NCBI GenBank assembly: GCA_965230495.1
Contig: OZ246004.1
Coordinates: 62,001-126,000, forward strand
Direction of reading: 5' to 3'
Source of the DNA: JACJYM01 sp965230495
Lineage (GTDB): Bacteria; Bacteroidota; Bacteroidia; Chitinophagales; Saprospiraceae
Length of the DNA stretch: 64,000 nt
Part shown: positions 42,135 to 50,670 of the stretch, piece after piece
Layout of the letters: each line of letters opens with the position of its first letter
How positions within the stretch are numbered: position 1 is the first letter of the stretch
Notes under the pieces: model-generated
What the model saw: only the letters and a program-made list of their open reading frames with translations
Database searches by the model: none
Told to the model about the DNA's origin: nothing
Translations under genes and position numbers: made by a program

Positions 42135-42737
42135 ATGGATTTTCAACATAATTACGTTCTGGAAAATGATAGTGTACGATTACGACCTCTTACAGTTGAA
42201 GACTTAGAGATTTTGTCAGTATTTGCCATTGAAGAACCTATGCTTTGGAAATACTCCTTGATTTCTGCCGATGGTATTGACAATATGAAAAGATATTTAG
42301 AGTACTCCCTTGAAGATAGAAGGCAAGAAAGATCTTATCCTTTTATAGTATTTGATAAGAGAACTCAAGAGTATGCAGGAAGCACACGTTTTTATGATTA
42401 TCAAAAAAATCATAATACTACTCAACTAGGTTTTACATGGTATGGCAAAAGATTTTGGGGAACTGGATTAAACAAGAATTGTAAATATTTGATGCTTTCT
42501 TTTGCATTTGAAGAACTAAATCTTCATAGAGTGGAGTTTAGAGCGGATGCCAAGAATGCCAGAAGTATAGCGGCAATGAAGGGTATTGGATGCCAGGTTG
42601 AAGGAATTCTAAGGAGTAATTGTGCAAGTCGCTTGGGTAGAAGAGACAGCATCGTATTAAGTATTCTTAGGGATGAATGGTTTACAAAAGTGAAGAACGA
42701 ACTAGCACAAAAATTAACTTATGATTCAGAAAAGTAG
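42135..42737 (+). CDS. GNAT acetyltransferase (RimJ/RimL-like)
   Basis: 200 residues. RLRPLTVEDLEIL near residue 17 and the ARSIAAMKGIGCQVEGILR region (about 142-160) are the ends of the Acetyltransf_3 domain; the central acetyl-CoA site lies in the KRFWGTGLNKNCKYLML segment (about 108-125), where the usual RxxGxG is somewhat degenerate. These enzymes acetylate protein N-termini, amino acids or small amines. The stop overlaps the next GNAT gene by 17 bases, so they are co-translated. Substrate unknown. Confidence 0.87.
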   Translation: MDFQHNYVLENDSVRLRPLTVEDLEILSVFAIEEPMLWKYSLISADGIDNMKRYLEYSLEDRRQERSYPFIVFDKRTQEYAGSTRFYDYQKNHNTTQLGFTWYGKRFWGTGLNKNCKYLMLSFAFEELNLHRVEFRADAKNARSIAAMKGIGCQVEGILRSNCASRLGRRDSIVLSILRDEWFTKVKNELAQKLTYDSEK

Positions 42738-43209
42738 TATTGCGTATAGAAGGGGAGAACTTGAAGATATAGAGCATTTGGCGAAAATTAGAGTCGATTT
42801 TCTTCATGAAGTGATTAAAATCGAGCAGCATGATCAAAAAGAGATACTTGAACAGGAACTGTACGACTATTTTTATGAGGCCATGTCTAATAAAAGGATC
42901 ATTTTTTGGTTAGCGGAACAAGATAATCAAATTGTAGCCACTAGTAGTTTAGTCATTTGGGATGCTCCGTTTGGATATAGGGGATTGGGTAAAAAGGGTA
43001 GAAGAGGTTATATCTTAAATATGTTTACCGCAAAATCCTACAGAAGAAAAGGAATTGCCCATAAACTATTGGAAAAATTGATTGTCGAAGCTCGAAAATT
43101 GGAACTAGAATATCTTCATCTTAACGCTACTCAAGATGGACAGAATGTGTATGAAAGGTTAGGGTTCAGAGAACCTAAATTTCCGGAAATGGTATTGGAT
43201 ATAAGTTAA
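42721..43209 (+). CDS. GNAT acetyltransferase
   Basis: 162 residues, starting inside the end of the previous acetyltransferase gene (17-base overlap). The acetyl-CoA-binding motif is a good one: LNMFTAKSYRRKGIAHKLLEKL (about 99-120; R-R-K-G-I-A), followed by LHLNATQDGQNVYERLGF, the usual C-terminal strand and helix. A cupin gene follows after 5 bases. The three genes thus form a tight group: two acetyltransferases and a small cupin, possibly self-protection or small-molecule modification. No substrate can be inferred. Confidence 0.88.
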   Translation: MIQKSSIAYRRGELEDIEHLAKIRVDFLHEVIKIEQHDQKEILEQELYDYFYEAMSNKRIIFWLAEQDNQIVATSSLVIWDAPFGYRGLGKKGRRGYILNMFTAKSYRRKGIAHKLLEKLIVEARKLELEYLHLNATQDGQNVYERLGFREPKFPEMVLDIS

Positions 43210-43214
43210 TAGCG

Positions 43215-43550
43215 ATGGTAAACAAGCATAACACCAGATCTTATAAATGGGGAGAGAATTGTTTGAGTTGGGTGTATTTTGGCAACCCAAATCTATCTAT
43301 CAAAAGAGAATCTTTGCCAATAGGAGAGAGGGAAAGAAAGCATTATCATGAAAGAAGCGATCAGTTTTTTTATGTCATTAGTGGGAAGGCACATTTTTTT
43401 CTTGGTGATACCTATCGGATAGTTGAGCAGGATGAAGGTATCCACATCCCTCCTTTGGTAGAACATTATGTTGAAAATATTGGAAATCAATCGTTAGAAA
43501 TCTTGGTAATATCTGTTCCTGATAATCAACAGGATCGGATCAATATTTAA
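43215..43550 (+). CDS. Cupin-domain protein
   Basis: 111 residues, a single small beta-barrel cupin. The metal site is recognisable as HYHERSDQFFYVISG (two His, with Glu in the first motif; about 43-57), then GIHIPPLVEHYVEN (about 75-88) with a further His. Such proteins bind Fe, Mn or Zn and act as isomerases, epimerases, dioxygenases or sensors. It is 5 bases behind a GNAT gene and converges on another GNAT gene, 15 bases away. Specific role unknown. Confidence 0.87.
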   Translation: MVNKHNTRSYKWGENCLSWVYFGNPNLSIKRESLPIGERERKHYHERSDQFFYVISGKAHFFLGDTYRIVEQDEGIHIPPLVEHYVENIGNQSLEILVISVPDNQQDRINI

Positions 43551-43565
43551 GACTGGCGATTATGC

Positions 43566-44084
43566 TTAAGAGTAATTTGAGTGGTGTAATTCATAATATA
43601 GTGCATTTGGAATTCCATTACACTCATCTTGTTTCCAAAATTTCATACCCAATTTTTCTAATACTCTAATAGAAGCAGTATTTTTCTGAGCTACACGTCC
43701 TACAATGGTTGATAATTCTAAAGTATTGAAAGCAAATTCGATACAAGCCTTTGCTGACTCAGTGGCATAGCCCTGATTCCAGTGCTTTTTTAGAAACCTA
43801 AATCCTAAGTCAATCATACCACAACTATGTTTCTTAAGTCCACACCAGCCGATAAAATCTCCTGTTGCCTTTTTTTCTACTGCCCATCTACCCATTCCTG
43901 ATATATAAATTTTCTGATAAGTCTCTATAAACTTCTGGGCTTGGATAACATTTTGAAATGGAATATCTCCTGTATACTTCAATACATCAGGATCATGATT
44001 TAGTACAAAAAGTCTCTCTGCATCTTGTAAATTGAACTCTCTTAAAAAAAGTCTCTCTGTTTCAATAATAATTTTACTTTCCAC
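43566..44084 (-). CDS. GNAT acetyltransferase (Acetyltransf_3)
   Basis: 172 residues with a GTG start at 44084 that overlaps the previous gene's stop by 11 bases; no better ATG is near. The family hallmarks are ETERLFLREFNLQDAERLF at the N-terminus, the acetyl-CoA motif KKHWNQGYATESAKACIEF (about 99-117) and NTASIRVLEKLGMKF near the C-terminus. This is the RimJ/RimL-like class that acetylates protein N-termini or amino compounds. Coupled to a small membrane protein and a penicillin-acylase-family enzyme upstream. Confidence 0.9.
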   Translation of the reverse strand: MESKIIIETERLFLREFNLQDAERLFVLNHDPDVLKYTGDIPFQNVIQAQKFIETYQKIYISGMGRWAVEKKATGDFIGWCGLKKHSCGMIDLGFRFLKKHWNQGYATESAKACIEFAFNTLELSTIVGRVAQKNTASIRVLEKLGMKFWKQDECNGIPNALYYELHHSNYS

Positions 44085-44421
44085 TTCTATTTATCAGCAT
44101 ATGAACACCTAAAGACAGGATTCCAGCTATCAATCCCGGAATTAACCCAGCTAACAGAATAATCAAAAAAGGACTGTTTATGCCCATGAGACTTGCTATC
44201 AGTTCTGAGGGAGGTTGACCAAAAAATCCATCCTTCCAATAGGTTAAAACAAACCAGATTATGAAAATGACTAAAAAAGGAATTACGAAATTGAAAAGCA
44301 AGTTCTTTGTGCTAAGGTAACCATGAATAGCTGCGGGGATTGCAAAGAACCACCAAAGTCCTGCCCATAATCCAATTAGTGATAATAATACAAGCTGGAG
44401 GATCAACAAACTATTCTTCAT
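44074..44421 (-). CDS. Small membrane protein, three to four helices
   Basis: 115 residues with hydrophobic stretches at about 5-30, 42-62 and 82-110. No family was recognised. It starts with an ATG inside the end of the acylase gene (11-base overlap) and its own end overlaps the GTG of the acetyltransferase gene by 11 bases. That double overlap argues that all three are translated together and that this short gene is real. Function unknown. Confidence 0.72.
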   Translation of the reverse strand: MKNSLLILQLVLLSLIGLWAGLWWFFAIPAAIHGYLSTKNLLFNFVIPFLVIFIIWFVLTYWKDGFFGQPPSELIASLMGINSPFLIILLAGLIPGLIAGILSLGVHMLINRSGK

Positions 44422-46789
44422 TTAAAACAATTTCATCGTTAACAATTTTAGCAAGTTGTAAAGGATGGTAGCTACCTTCTTTCCATTCCTGAATTAAATT
44501 CATGTAATTGTGGCTTCTCGGGTCACCACTTTGTCCACCCGGAAATGTTCCATATGCTTCTAATTTTTCATTGAGGTGAACTATCATTCGCCATGATGGT
44601 CCAAAGGAATATCTCTGGGCGTTGATGGCATCTGCACATCCATTTAGCTTTAGATCATATTTTCCAAAAGCAGGAATTCTTGTGAGATGGGGGATGTTAT
44701 TTTGTTGGTAGCTTCCCCATTCCAACTTATTATCAATTTCGAGCTGATCTGCTTTTTCAATCATTTCTTGGAAAGAGAGCTTGACAATATCATCTGCTGT
44801 CTCTTTTTCATTAGTATACAATTTGTCGAAAAAAGGATGATGGGAGTTGTTTTCTAATAAATCCAAAAGTACATAGTATGGTGGGTAGGCCACAGCCATA
44901 GTATCTCGATATTCACTTATTTCATCCCAGGTATTATATCTAATTTTTTTCATTAGTATTTCAAATAGGGATGGAGCAATAGTACCCGCTTGGTAATTCA
45001 TATCCCATGATTCAAGCTCTTTGTAATATTTATGTGAAGAGTATTCAGAAAGTTTTGCTAATAATAAATGGATGAAATCTTCTGCTTTAACACTATAGTT
45101 ATTCATCTGCATTTTTTTAAAATCGTTGACATCAAACCTTTCTTTTGTGCGAAGTAAACTGTCAATAATTCTGTTTCGATATCTCTCGAATAATCCAGTG
45201 TAATAGTATGGATATGTGGTATCCGTAGATCTTTGATTGGCACTAAAAACATAAGCTTGCTTTGGATTATGGATTTGTGGGTTTTGGTGTCGAGGTATAA
45301 AATCTGTCCAATCATATGATGTATGGTCACCGTATTCTACATATCTGCCATCTTCATTATGTTTAGCAGGAAGTTTACCATTGATTCTAAGGGCTATGTC
45401 CCCATCCCTTGCGGCAAACAAGAAGTTTTGAGCAGGTGTGTCAAAGTATCCTGTGGCTTCACGATAGCATTGATAATCTTTACACTGCATACCTTTTATA
45501 AAAGTGAGCCCCTCCTTCGGATCAGGAGTATCTAATACTAACCATCTTTTAGCAAGGTCTTGATTACCGCTTTTACTCTCATGAATAACCGGTCCCCAGT
45601 AAGTATATTTAACGTTGACAATAGAATCTTTTCGGCCTCTGATTTTTATAGTTTCCTCTTTAAGGTCTACGTTTCTTTTGGTATCGTCTAACCAATATTG
45701 AGTTTTTTCTTCATTAGCCCATTTAATAACAAATAAATCTTCTACATCATGTCCTACGTTCGTCTCACCCCAGGCGATATCTTCGTTAAATCCTATCATA
45801 ATAGCCGGGATACCTGGAAAACTAACACCATAAGCATTGAATTCTGGGGTGATAAGGTTTTGCTCGTACCATATGGAAGGCAGTGATAGACTTAAGTGTG
45901 GATCATTACAAAGAATGGGAAATCCAGAAGTTGATTTTTCGCCGGAAATAGCCCAATTGTTGCTCCCAACCCCTCTTGGCCTTTTTTTAGATTTCGCTTT
46001 ATATATTATTTGATCATATTCTTGATCAAGATGAATCTTGCTACCATAAATACTATCAAAATCATATTTCTTTTCAGATGGAATGATAGGATTATCATCT
46101 TGTTCAGTTTCCATGTATAGCTTTTTAAAGAATTCTTCACCAAGCAGAATTCTCATGTTGGTCATTTCAATATCATCATTTCGTCCTGCCAAAATATCTG
46201 CCATGTATTTAAAGATAAATGCGGTGGACAGAGAGGACCATTCCTCAGGTTCTTTGTTAAACAATTTATATTCAATGGGGTATTGTTCAGGAGATAGGCT
46301 ACGTATATAGTGGTTGACGCCCTCTACATAAGCTGAAATTAAATTTTTGGATTCGTCATTGGAAAGCCATGACTTCATAGTTCTTTCAGCTCCAGTTGTA
46401 ATGCCTGACATTCTCCTTTGGACATCCAGATTTATTGTTCTATCACCAAACCATTCGGATAATCTTCCAGAAGCTGCAGAGGCAATAAACTCCATCTGAA
46501 ATAATCTATCCCTCGCTTCAGTATAGCCTTGACCAAACAAAAGATCTGTTTCGCTTTTGGCATAAATATGAGGTACCCTTAATTTATCATACTTAATAAT
46601 AATATCTCCTGTTTTTCCTGATAAAAGCACATTTTTATTAAATTCTTCATAATGCCAAAAGCCATTTATAGGGTCTAAAATTTTGCCCAAAGGAGGAATA
46701 CCTTTGGCGAAAAACGATATACTTCCATTTAATCGGGCGATGATCACTAATGAAATTATTATAAGTCCACTACCTATTATCTTTTTCAT
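44411..46789 (-). CDS. Penicillin-acylase-family Ntn hydrolase
   Basis: 792 residues. An N-terminal hydrophobic segment (about 5-22) is a signal peptide or anchor. The alpha subunit part contains LRVPHIYAKSETDLLFGQGYTEA-like sequence (about 72-94), the usual start of the family. The autocatalytic junction is GVGSNNW, with Ser276 the likely nucleophile after self-cleavage. The beta part follows with NDPHLSLSLPSIWYEQ and the C-terminal GGQSGDPRSHNY motif. Such enzymes hydrolyse amide bonds of beta-lactams, acyl-homoserine lactones or other N-acyl compounds in the periplasm. Length is normal. It leads a three-gene overlapping group with a membrane protein and an acetyltransferase, so an acyl/amide metabolism or signal-degrading role is a fair inference; substrate unknown. 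Confidence 0.92.
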   Translation of the reverse strand: MKKIIGSGLIIISLVIIARLNGSISFFAKGIPPLGKILDPINGFWHYEEFNKNVLLSGKTGDIIIKYDKLRVPHIYAKSETDLLFGQGYTEARDRLFQMEFIASAASGRLSEWFGDRTINLDVQRRMSGITTGAERTMKSWLSNDESKNLISAYVEGVNHYIRSLSPEQYPIEYKLFNKEPEEWSSLSTAFIFKYMADILAGRNDDIEMTNMRILLGEEFFKKLYMETEQDDNPIIPSEKKYDFDSIYGSKIHLDQEYDQIIYKAKSKKRPRGVGSNNWAISGEKSTSGFPILCNDPHLSLSLPSIWYEQNLITPEFNAYGVSFPGIPAIMIGFNEDIAWGETNVGHDVEDLFVIKWANEEKTQYWLDDTKRNVDLKEETIKIRGRKDSIVNVKYTYWGPVIHESKSGNQDLAKRWLVLDTPDPKEGLTFIKGMQCKDYQCYREATGYFDTPAQNFLFAARDGDIALRINGKLPAKHNEDGRYVEYGDHTSYDWTDFIPRHQNPQIHNPKQAYVFSANQRSTDTTYPYYYTGLFERYRNRIIDSLLRTKERFDVNDFKKMQMNNYSVKAEDFIHLLLAKLSEYSSHKYYKELESWDMNYQAGTIAPSLFEILMKKIRYNTWDEISEYRDTMAVAYPPYYVLLDLLENNSHHPFFDKLYTNEKETADDIVKLSFQEMIEKADQLEIDNKLEWGSYQQNNIPHLTRIPAFGKYDLKLNGCADAINAQRYSFGPSWRMIVHLNEKLEAYGTFPGGQSGDPRSHNYMNLIQEWKEGSYHPLQLAKIVNDEIVLNEE

Positions 46790-46936
46790 ACGTTTATTCT
46801 TCTGTGTTTTTTAAGGATTATATGGAATTTACTCATGATCATTTTCTTGTCTACAAAAACTCCATTCATATCCGTATGTCATGGAGCTTCCAATCAAAGA
46901 GAATGATCGTGTCATTTCTGACATAAATGTAATGAA

Positions 46937-47410
46937 TTATTGGTCTTCATTATTCATCACTGTTACTATCGTCTCATACTCAAAACCCTTTGACATTAGA
47001 TATCTTATGATATCCTGCCGTTTTTGATAGTCACTTTTATATGACTTAGTTCGAACTCTTCTAATTATTGTATCCTTGATGTTTTGAACGTATTCCTCCT
47101 CTTCAATTTCTTCCAATCCTTTTTTAATACAATAGGGAGAAACCTGTTTATTTTTTAAGTTCTGGATAATCTTATTTCTTCCCCATTTTTTAAATCTAAA
47201 TTTTCCTCTCACATATGAACGGGCAAATCTTTCTTCATTGAGAAAGTCGTCTTGGATAAGAGCTGAAATCAATTCTTCCAGATCATCTCCAAATACGCCA
47301 TATTCTAAAATCTTGTACCTCACTTCTTGGTGACACCTATCTTGATAAGCACAATATCTTTTTAGTTTTTCTAAAGCTTCATCAGGAGACAAAAATTTTC
47401 TTTCCTTCAC
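46937..47410 (-). CDS. recX: Regulatory protein RecX
   Basis: 157 residues with a GTG start at 47410. RecX limits RecA filament extension during recombination and SOS. The all-helical three-repeat fold is recognisable: EALEKLKRYCAYQDRCHQEV (about 11-30), a central LISALIQDDFLNEERFARSYVRGKFRFKKWG segment (about 48-78), which is the strongest family signature, and a C-terminal RQDIIRYLMSKGFEYETI. Length is within the family's range. No recA is in the window. It lies 56 bases downstream of a small membrane-protein gene and could be transcribed with it and the penicillin-binding protein gene. Confidence 0.92.
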   Translation of the reverse strand: MKERKFLSPDEALEKLKRYCAYQDRCHQEVRYKILEYGVFGDDLEELISALIQDDFLNEERFARSYVRGKFRFKKWGRNKIIQNLKNKQVSPYCIKKGLEEIEEEEYVQNIKDTIIRRVRTKSYKSDYQKRQDIIRYLMSKGFEYETIVTVMNNEDQ

Positions 47411-47466
47411 GTGTCTATCTATGATTTAAGTTAATGGCCGTACGACATTATAAGTTGTTAACTTAT

Positions 47467-47835
47467 TTATTTTTTAATCAAGTTTATGATAAGAGAGCTG
47501 CAAGCAATAAAACATATACCTAGCATTATATAAACACGAATACCGGAAAGAGTTTCAACAGGGGAAATCAAATGGGATCTAAAGTAGAACAAAGATATTA
47601 GTACGAAGAGGGAAATAATAAGTGCAATGATCATAACAGACTTCGTTTCAAACTTGAGTTGATTGTTAAGTGCTAATAACACCACACCAAAAAAAATAGG
47701 AATCATATAAGGAAAGTCGTGTTCGACGGATTCGTTTATGTGCCATATTCCTATAATAAGCAAACTTAATGCATTTATCAAGGGTATGAAATAGGCTTGA
47801 AATATGAGACTTTTTTGCTTTGGTATAATAGCCAT
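47467..47835 (-). CDS. Small membrane protein with four predicted helices
   Basis: 122 residues, with hydrophobic segments at about 14-32, 43-60, 65-85 and 98-118. No conserved motif or family was recognised. It starts 25 bases after the stop of the class A penicillin-binding protein, so it is probably in the same transcript, which is the only clue to a role in the envelope. Confidence 0.65.
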   Translation of the reverse strand: MAIIPKQKSLIFQAYFIPLINALSLLIIGIWHINESVEHDFPYMIPIFFGVVLLALNNQLKFETKSVMIIALIISLFVLISLFYFRSHLISPVETLSGIRVYIMLGICFIACSSLIINLIKK

Positions 47836-47860
47836 GATCTAATCAAGAATATTGTAAATA

Positions 47861-50461
47861 CTATTCAAACTCATCGTCAAATTCTTCATCCCCAAATTCA
47901 TCGTCAAATATTTCTTTCTTTTCCCTTTGTTCTTGTCTTTGATCACGTTCGTCTTCTGGAAGGATTTCTTTGTATTTTTCACAATCCACTAAATTTTCAA
48001 ATCCGGAAGGAGGAGTGGCAAAACGTGCTCCGGTATAAAACCCGGAGGTTGTATCTTTTTCAAGTTTTTTTAGAAATTTTTGAGCCGCCGGTCTAGCCAT
48101 TACATAACCTTGGCCATCATCAAGTGTCAAAAATCTGATCCATTTGTCGTCACCCCCAGTCCATACTCCAACCACTAATTCAGGGGTTATTCCCATAAAC
48201 CAACCATCAGCGTAATCATTTGTAGTTCCCGTTTTTCCTCCGGCAGGGGTTTTGATTCCCAGACCATATTTTCCGGCAACATTATTTCTTAACATGTCGA
48301 CCATAACTGCATTGTAAAGAGGATTGATGGCCTTTTTCTTTTCGGGTATACCATTGTATATTACTTTACCATTTTTATCTTCAATACGTGTTATAAAAAT
48401 GGGTTCCGTATAATTACCACTATTAGCAAATGCAGTGTAAGCACCCGCCATATCATACAAAGTTAAATCAACAGCACCTAAGCAAATAGAGGGTAAATTA
48501 GGTACCGCCAATCGTCCTGTAGAAAGTGTCCGATCTTTATCAATACCCACATTGTCAAGCAGTTCTCGAATGATGGTTACATTTCCCATTTCTTTAACCA
48601 ATCTTACGGTAATAGAATTTTTTGAATAGAGAAGTCCGTGATATAAGTTGTATTTATTACCGGTAAACTCTCCATTAGCGTTGGCGGGACTCCACTCTTT
48701 GTCAACCTGAAAATTAGCATCACCTGGAGCTATGGTATATTGAATGTCGTCGTACGTCTGGCACGGTGAGATACCCTGCAATGCAATAGCAGCTGTATAA
48801 ACAAAAGGCTTAATAGTACTACCAACAGATCTGGTACTGGTGACGTGATCATACTTGAAATATTTATGGTCAGCACCACCAACCCAAGCTTTTATATAAC
48901 CTGTATGAGGATCTACAGCAAGTAATCCGGATTGTAAATGTTGATTATGATATTTAACAGAATCTATTGGACTCATTTCAATCTCCTTTTCACCTTCGTC
49001 GTTATACGCAAAGACCTTCATCATAATAGGCTTGTTAAATTCAGAGTCATATTCTTTTTTTAGCAAATCAAAACTAGTCTCAAGCTTGGTCCAGTCATTT
49101 GATTGTAATAGTTTTTCATACTTCTCTTGATGGGTGGCGTCTATTCTATTCTCGTCTATTTGAGATTTATAGTTCGATTTACCATCAGCAATAAGTTTTA
49201 GTGAGTTGATGACATTGTCTGAAAGAGGGATATTACCTAAAGATTCTTTAACTGTTTCAAGTACAGACCCCATGATTCGGGTCCTAAGATTAAGATAGCG
49301 TTCTGAAGATTTAATTCTCCTATTTAATATATCTGCTCTAATTTCTCGTTGTTGCTGATCGGCATCATAGGTCCATGGATTCATGTTTTTCCACACTCTG
49401 AAGTATCTTTCCTGCAGCCATTTTAGGTGTTCCCTGACGGCTTCTTCTGCATGTTTTTGATATTTCAAATCAATGGTAGTATATATTTTTAGACCGTCGG
49501 TATAAATATTATAAGGAGTTCCGTCATTTTTGAGGATACTTTCCTCCTCAAATATTTTTCTTAAGAATTTGGTTAGCTCTGCTCTGAAATAGGGGGCAGG
49601 ACCATCACTTTGTTCTTTTCTTTTAAAGTTAGAAATATCAATATCTTTATTAGAAAGAGAATCTAACTGAGCTTTATCTATATGATCAAACTTGTGTAGT
49701 TGCCCTAAAACCGTATTTCTTCTATTTTTTGAATTATCGTGAAATCTTATGGGATTGTATAGACTTGGATTTTTCAGCATTCCAACTAACACGGCAGATT
49801 CGGAGTAATCCAATTCAATTTGATCTTTCCCAAAGTAAGTCTCTGATGCCGCCTGAATTCCATGGGCACCATGAATGAATTCAAACTTACTAAGGTACAT
49901 TGCTATTATTTCTTCTTTGGTATAGCTTTTCTCAAGCTTTACTGCAGTAATCCATTCTTTAAATTTGGTCTTTACCAAAGTCCACGACCTTCCAAGTATC
50001 CCCATTCCACGAGTGTCAGGTCTTTTGTAAAGTAATTTAGATAATTGTTGGGTTATTGTACTACCTCCTCCAGAGCTTCTGTTACTTAACAATACTGTTT
50101 TAACAGCCACTCTTGCCAAAGCTGAAGCATCAATACCACTATGACTATAAAATCTTTCATCCTCTGTTGCTAATAGAGCATTAATTATAAAAGGATTAAT
50201 ATTCTCATATTTAGTGAACTCTCGGTTTTCAATGTAGTATTTTCCAAAAGGAACTCCTTTAGAATCATAGACAATAGAAGCCAGATCATATTTAGGATTT
50301 TCCAGATCTTCGAAAGTAGGTAAGTCGGATCTACTTAGAAAAAAGAAAAATAGGCATGACCCAATTACTCCAAACAACACAGCTAACCACAAAGCCCTGA
50401 TAGCGTTGAAATGCGATTTGCTGGGAGCATTAGATTCCTTAAATAAGGATTTAATTGTCAT
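47861..50461 (-). CDS. Class A penicillin-binding protein (PBP1A-type)
   Basis: 866 residues. It polymerises and cross-links peptidoglycan. A cytoplasmic tail precedes a membrane anchor (about 22-43). The glycosyltransferase-51 domain (about 60-240) has catalytic Glu100 in ATEDERFYSHSG and the GGSTITQQL motif. A linker leads to the transpeptidase domain: STIK with nucleophile Ser548, SKNS and GKTGTT (about 742). The C-terminal tail is strongly acidic and low-complexity (about 838-866; alternating Asp, Glu and Phe), a feature not essential to the fold. A well-spaced promoter lies just upstream. Likely followed in the same transcript by a small membrane protein gene and recX. Confidence 0.95.
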   Translation of the reverse strand: MTIKSLFKESNAPSKSHFNAIRALWLAVLFGVIGSCLFFFFLSRSDLPTFEDLENPKYDLASIVYDSKGVPFGKYYIENREFTKYENINPFIINALLATEDERFYSHSGIDASALARVAVKTVLLSNRSSGGGSTITQQLSKLLYKRPDTRGMGILGRSWTLVKTKFKEWITAVKLEKSYTKEEIIAMYLSKFEFIHGAHGIQAASETYFGKDQIELDYSESAVLVGMLKNPSLYNPIRFHDNSKNRRNTVLGQLHKFDHIDKAQLDSLSNKDIDISNFKRKEQSDGPAPYFRAELTKFLRKIFEEESILKNDGTPYNIYTDGLKIYTTIDLKYQKHAEEAVREHLKWLQERYFRVWKNMNPWTYDADQQQREIRADILNRRIKSSERYLNLRTRIMGSVLETVKESLGNIPLSDNVINSLKLIADGKSNYKSQIDENRIDATHQEKYEKLLQSNDWTKLETSFDLLKKEYDSEFNKPIMMKVFAYNDEGEKEIEMSPIDSVKYHNQHLQSGLLAVDPHTGYIKAWVGGADHKYFKYDHVTSTRSVGSTIKPFVYTAAIALQGISPCQTYDDIQYTIAPGDANFQVDKEWSPANANGEFTGNKYNLYHGLLYSKNSITVRLVKEMGNVTIIRELLDNVGIDKDRTLSTGRLAVPNLPSICLGAVDLTLYDMAGAYTAFANSGNYTEPIFITRIEDKNGKVIYNGIPEKKKAINPLYNAVMVDMLRNNVAGKYGLGIKTPAGGKTGTTNDYADGWFMGITPELVVGVWTGGDDKWIRFLTLDDGQGYVMARPAAQKFLKKLEKDTTSGFYTGARFATPPSGFENLVDCEKYKEILPEDERDQRQEQREKKEIFDDEFGDEEFDDEFE

Positions 50462-50485
50462 ATTATACGCTCAAGTGTAAGTGTG

Positions 50486-50515
50486 CAAATTTACAATTTA
50501 ATCGTAAATAGGCAA
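50486..50515 (-). promoter_or_regulatory. Promoter of the penicillin-binding protein gene
   Basis: On the minus strand TTG (50515-50513), then 19 bases, then TAAATTTG (50493-50486), an exact TAnnTTTG. The predicted start of transcription is about 18 bases before the ATG. Confidence 0.55.
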
Positions 50516-50670
50516 TTGGAACAGTTGTACCCTATATTGGGTTTGTAAATTTAATTAGATAAATATCTGAAAATATACTGTTTTTAACACCTATTCTTGA
50601 CCTCCTTACACTAAAGGTGTTGACAGATAAAAGGGTTTGGGTGGTTTTATTGATACAAATTTTACTGAAA

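Noticed and set aside
42135..44084. Three acetyltransferases and a cupin as a resistance island
   Set aside because: No mobile-element signs, no recombinase and no composition change. Common housekeeping families.
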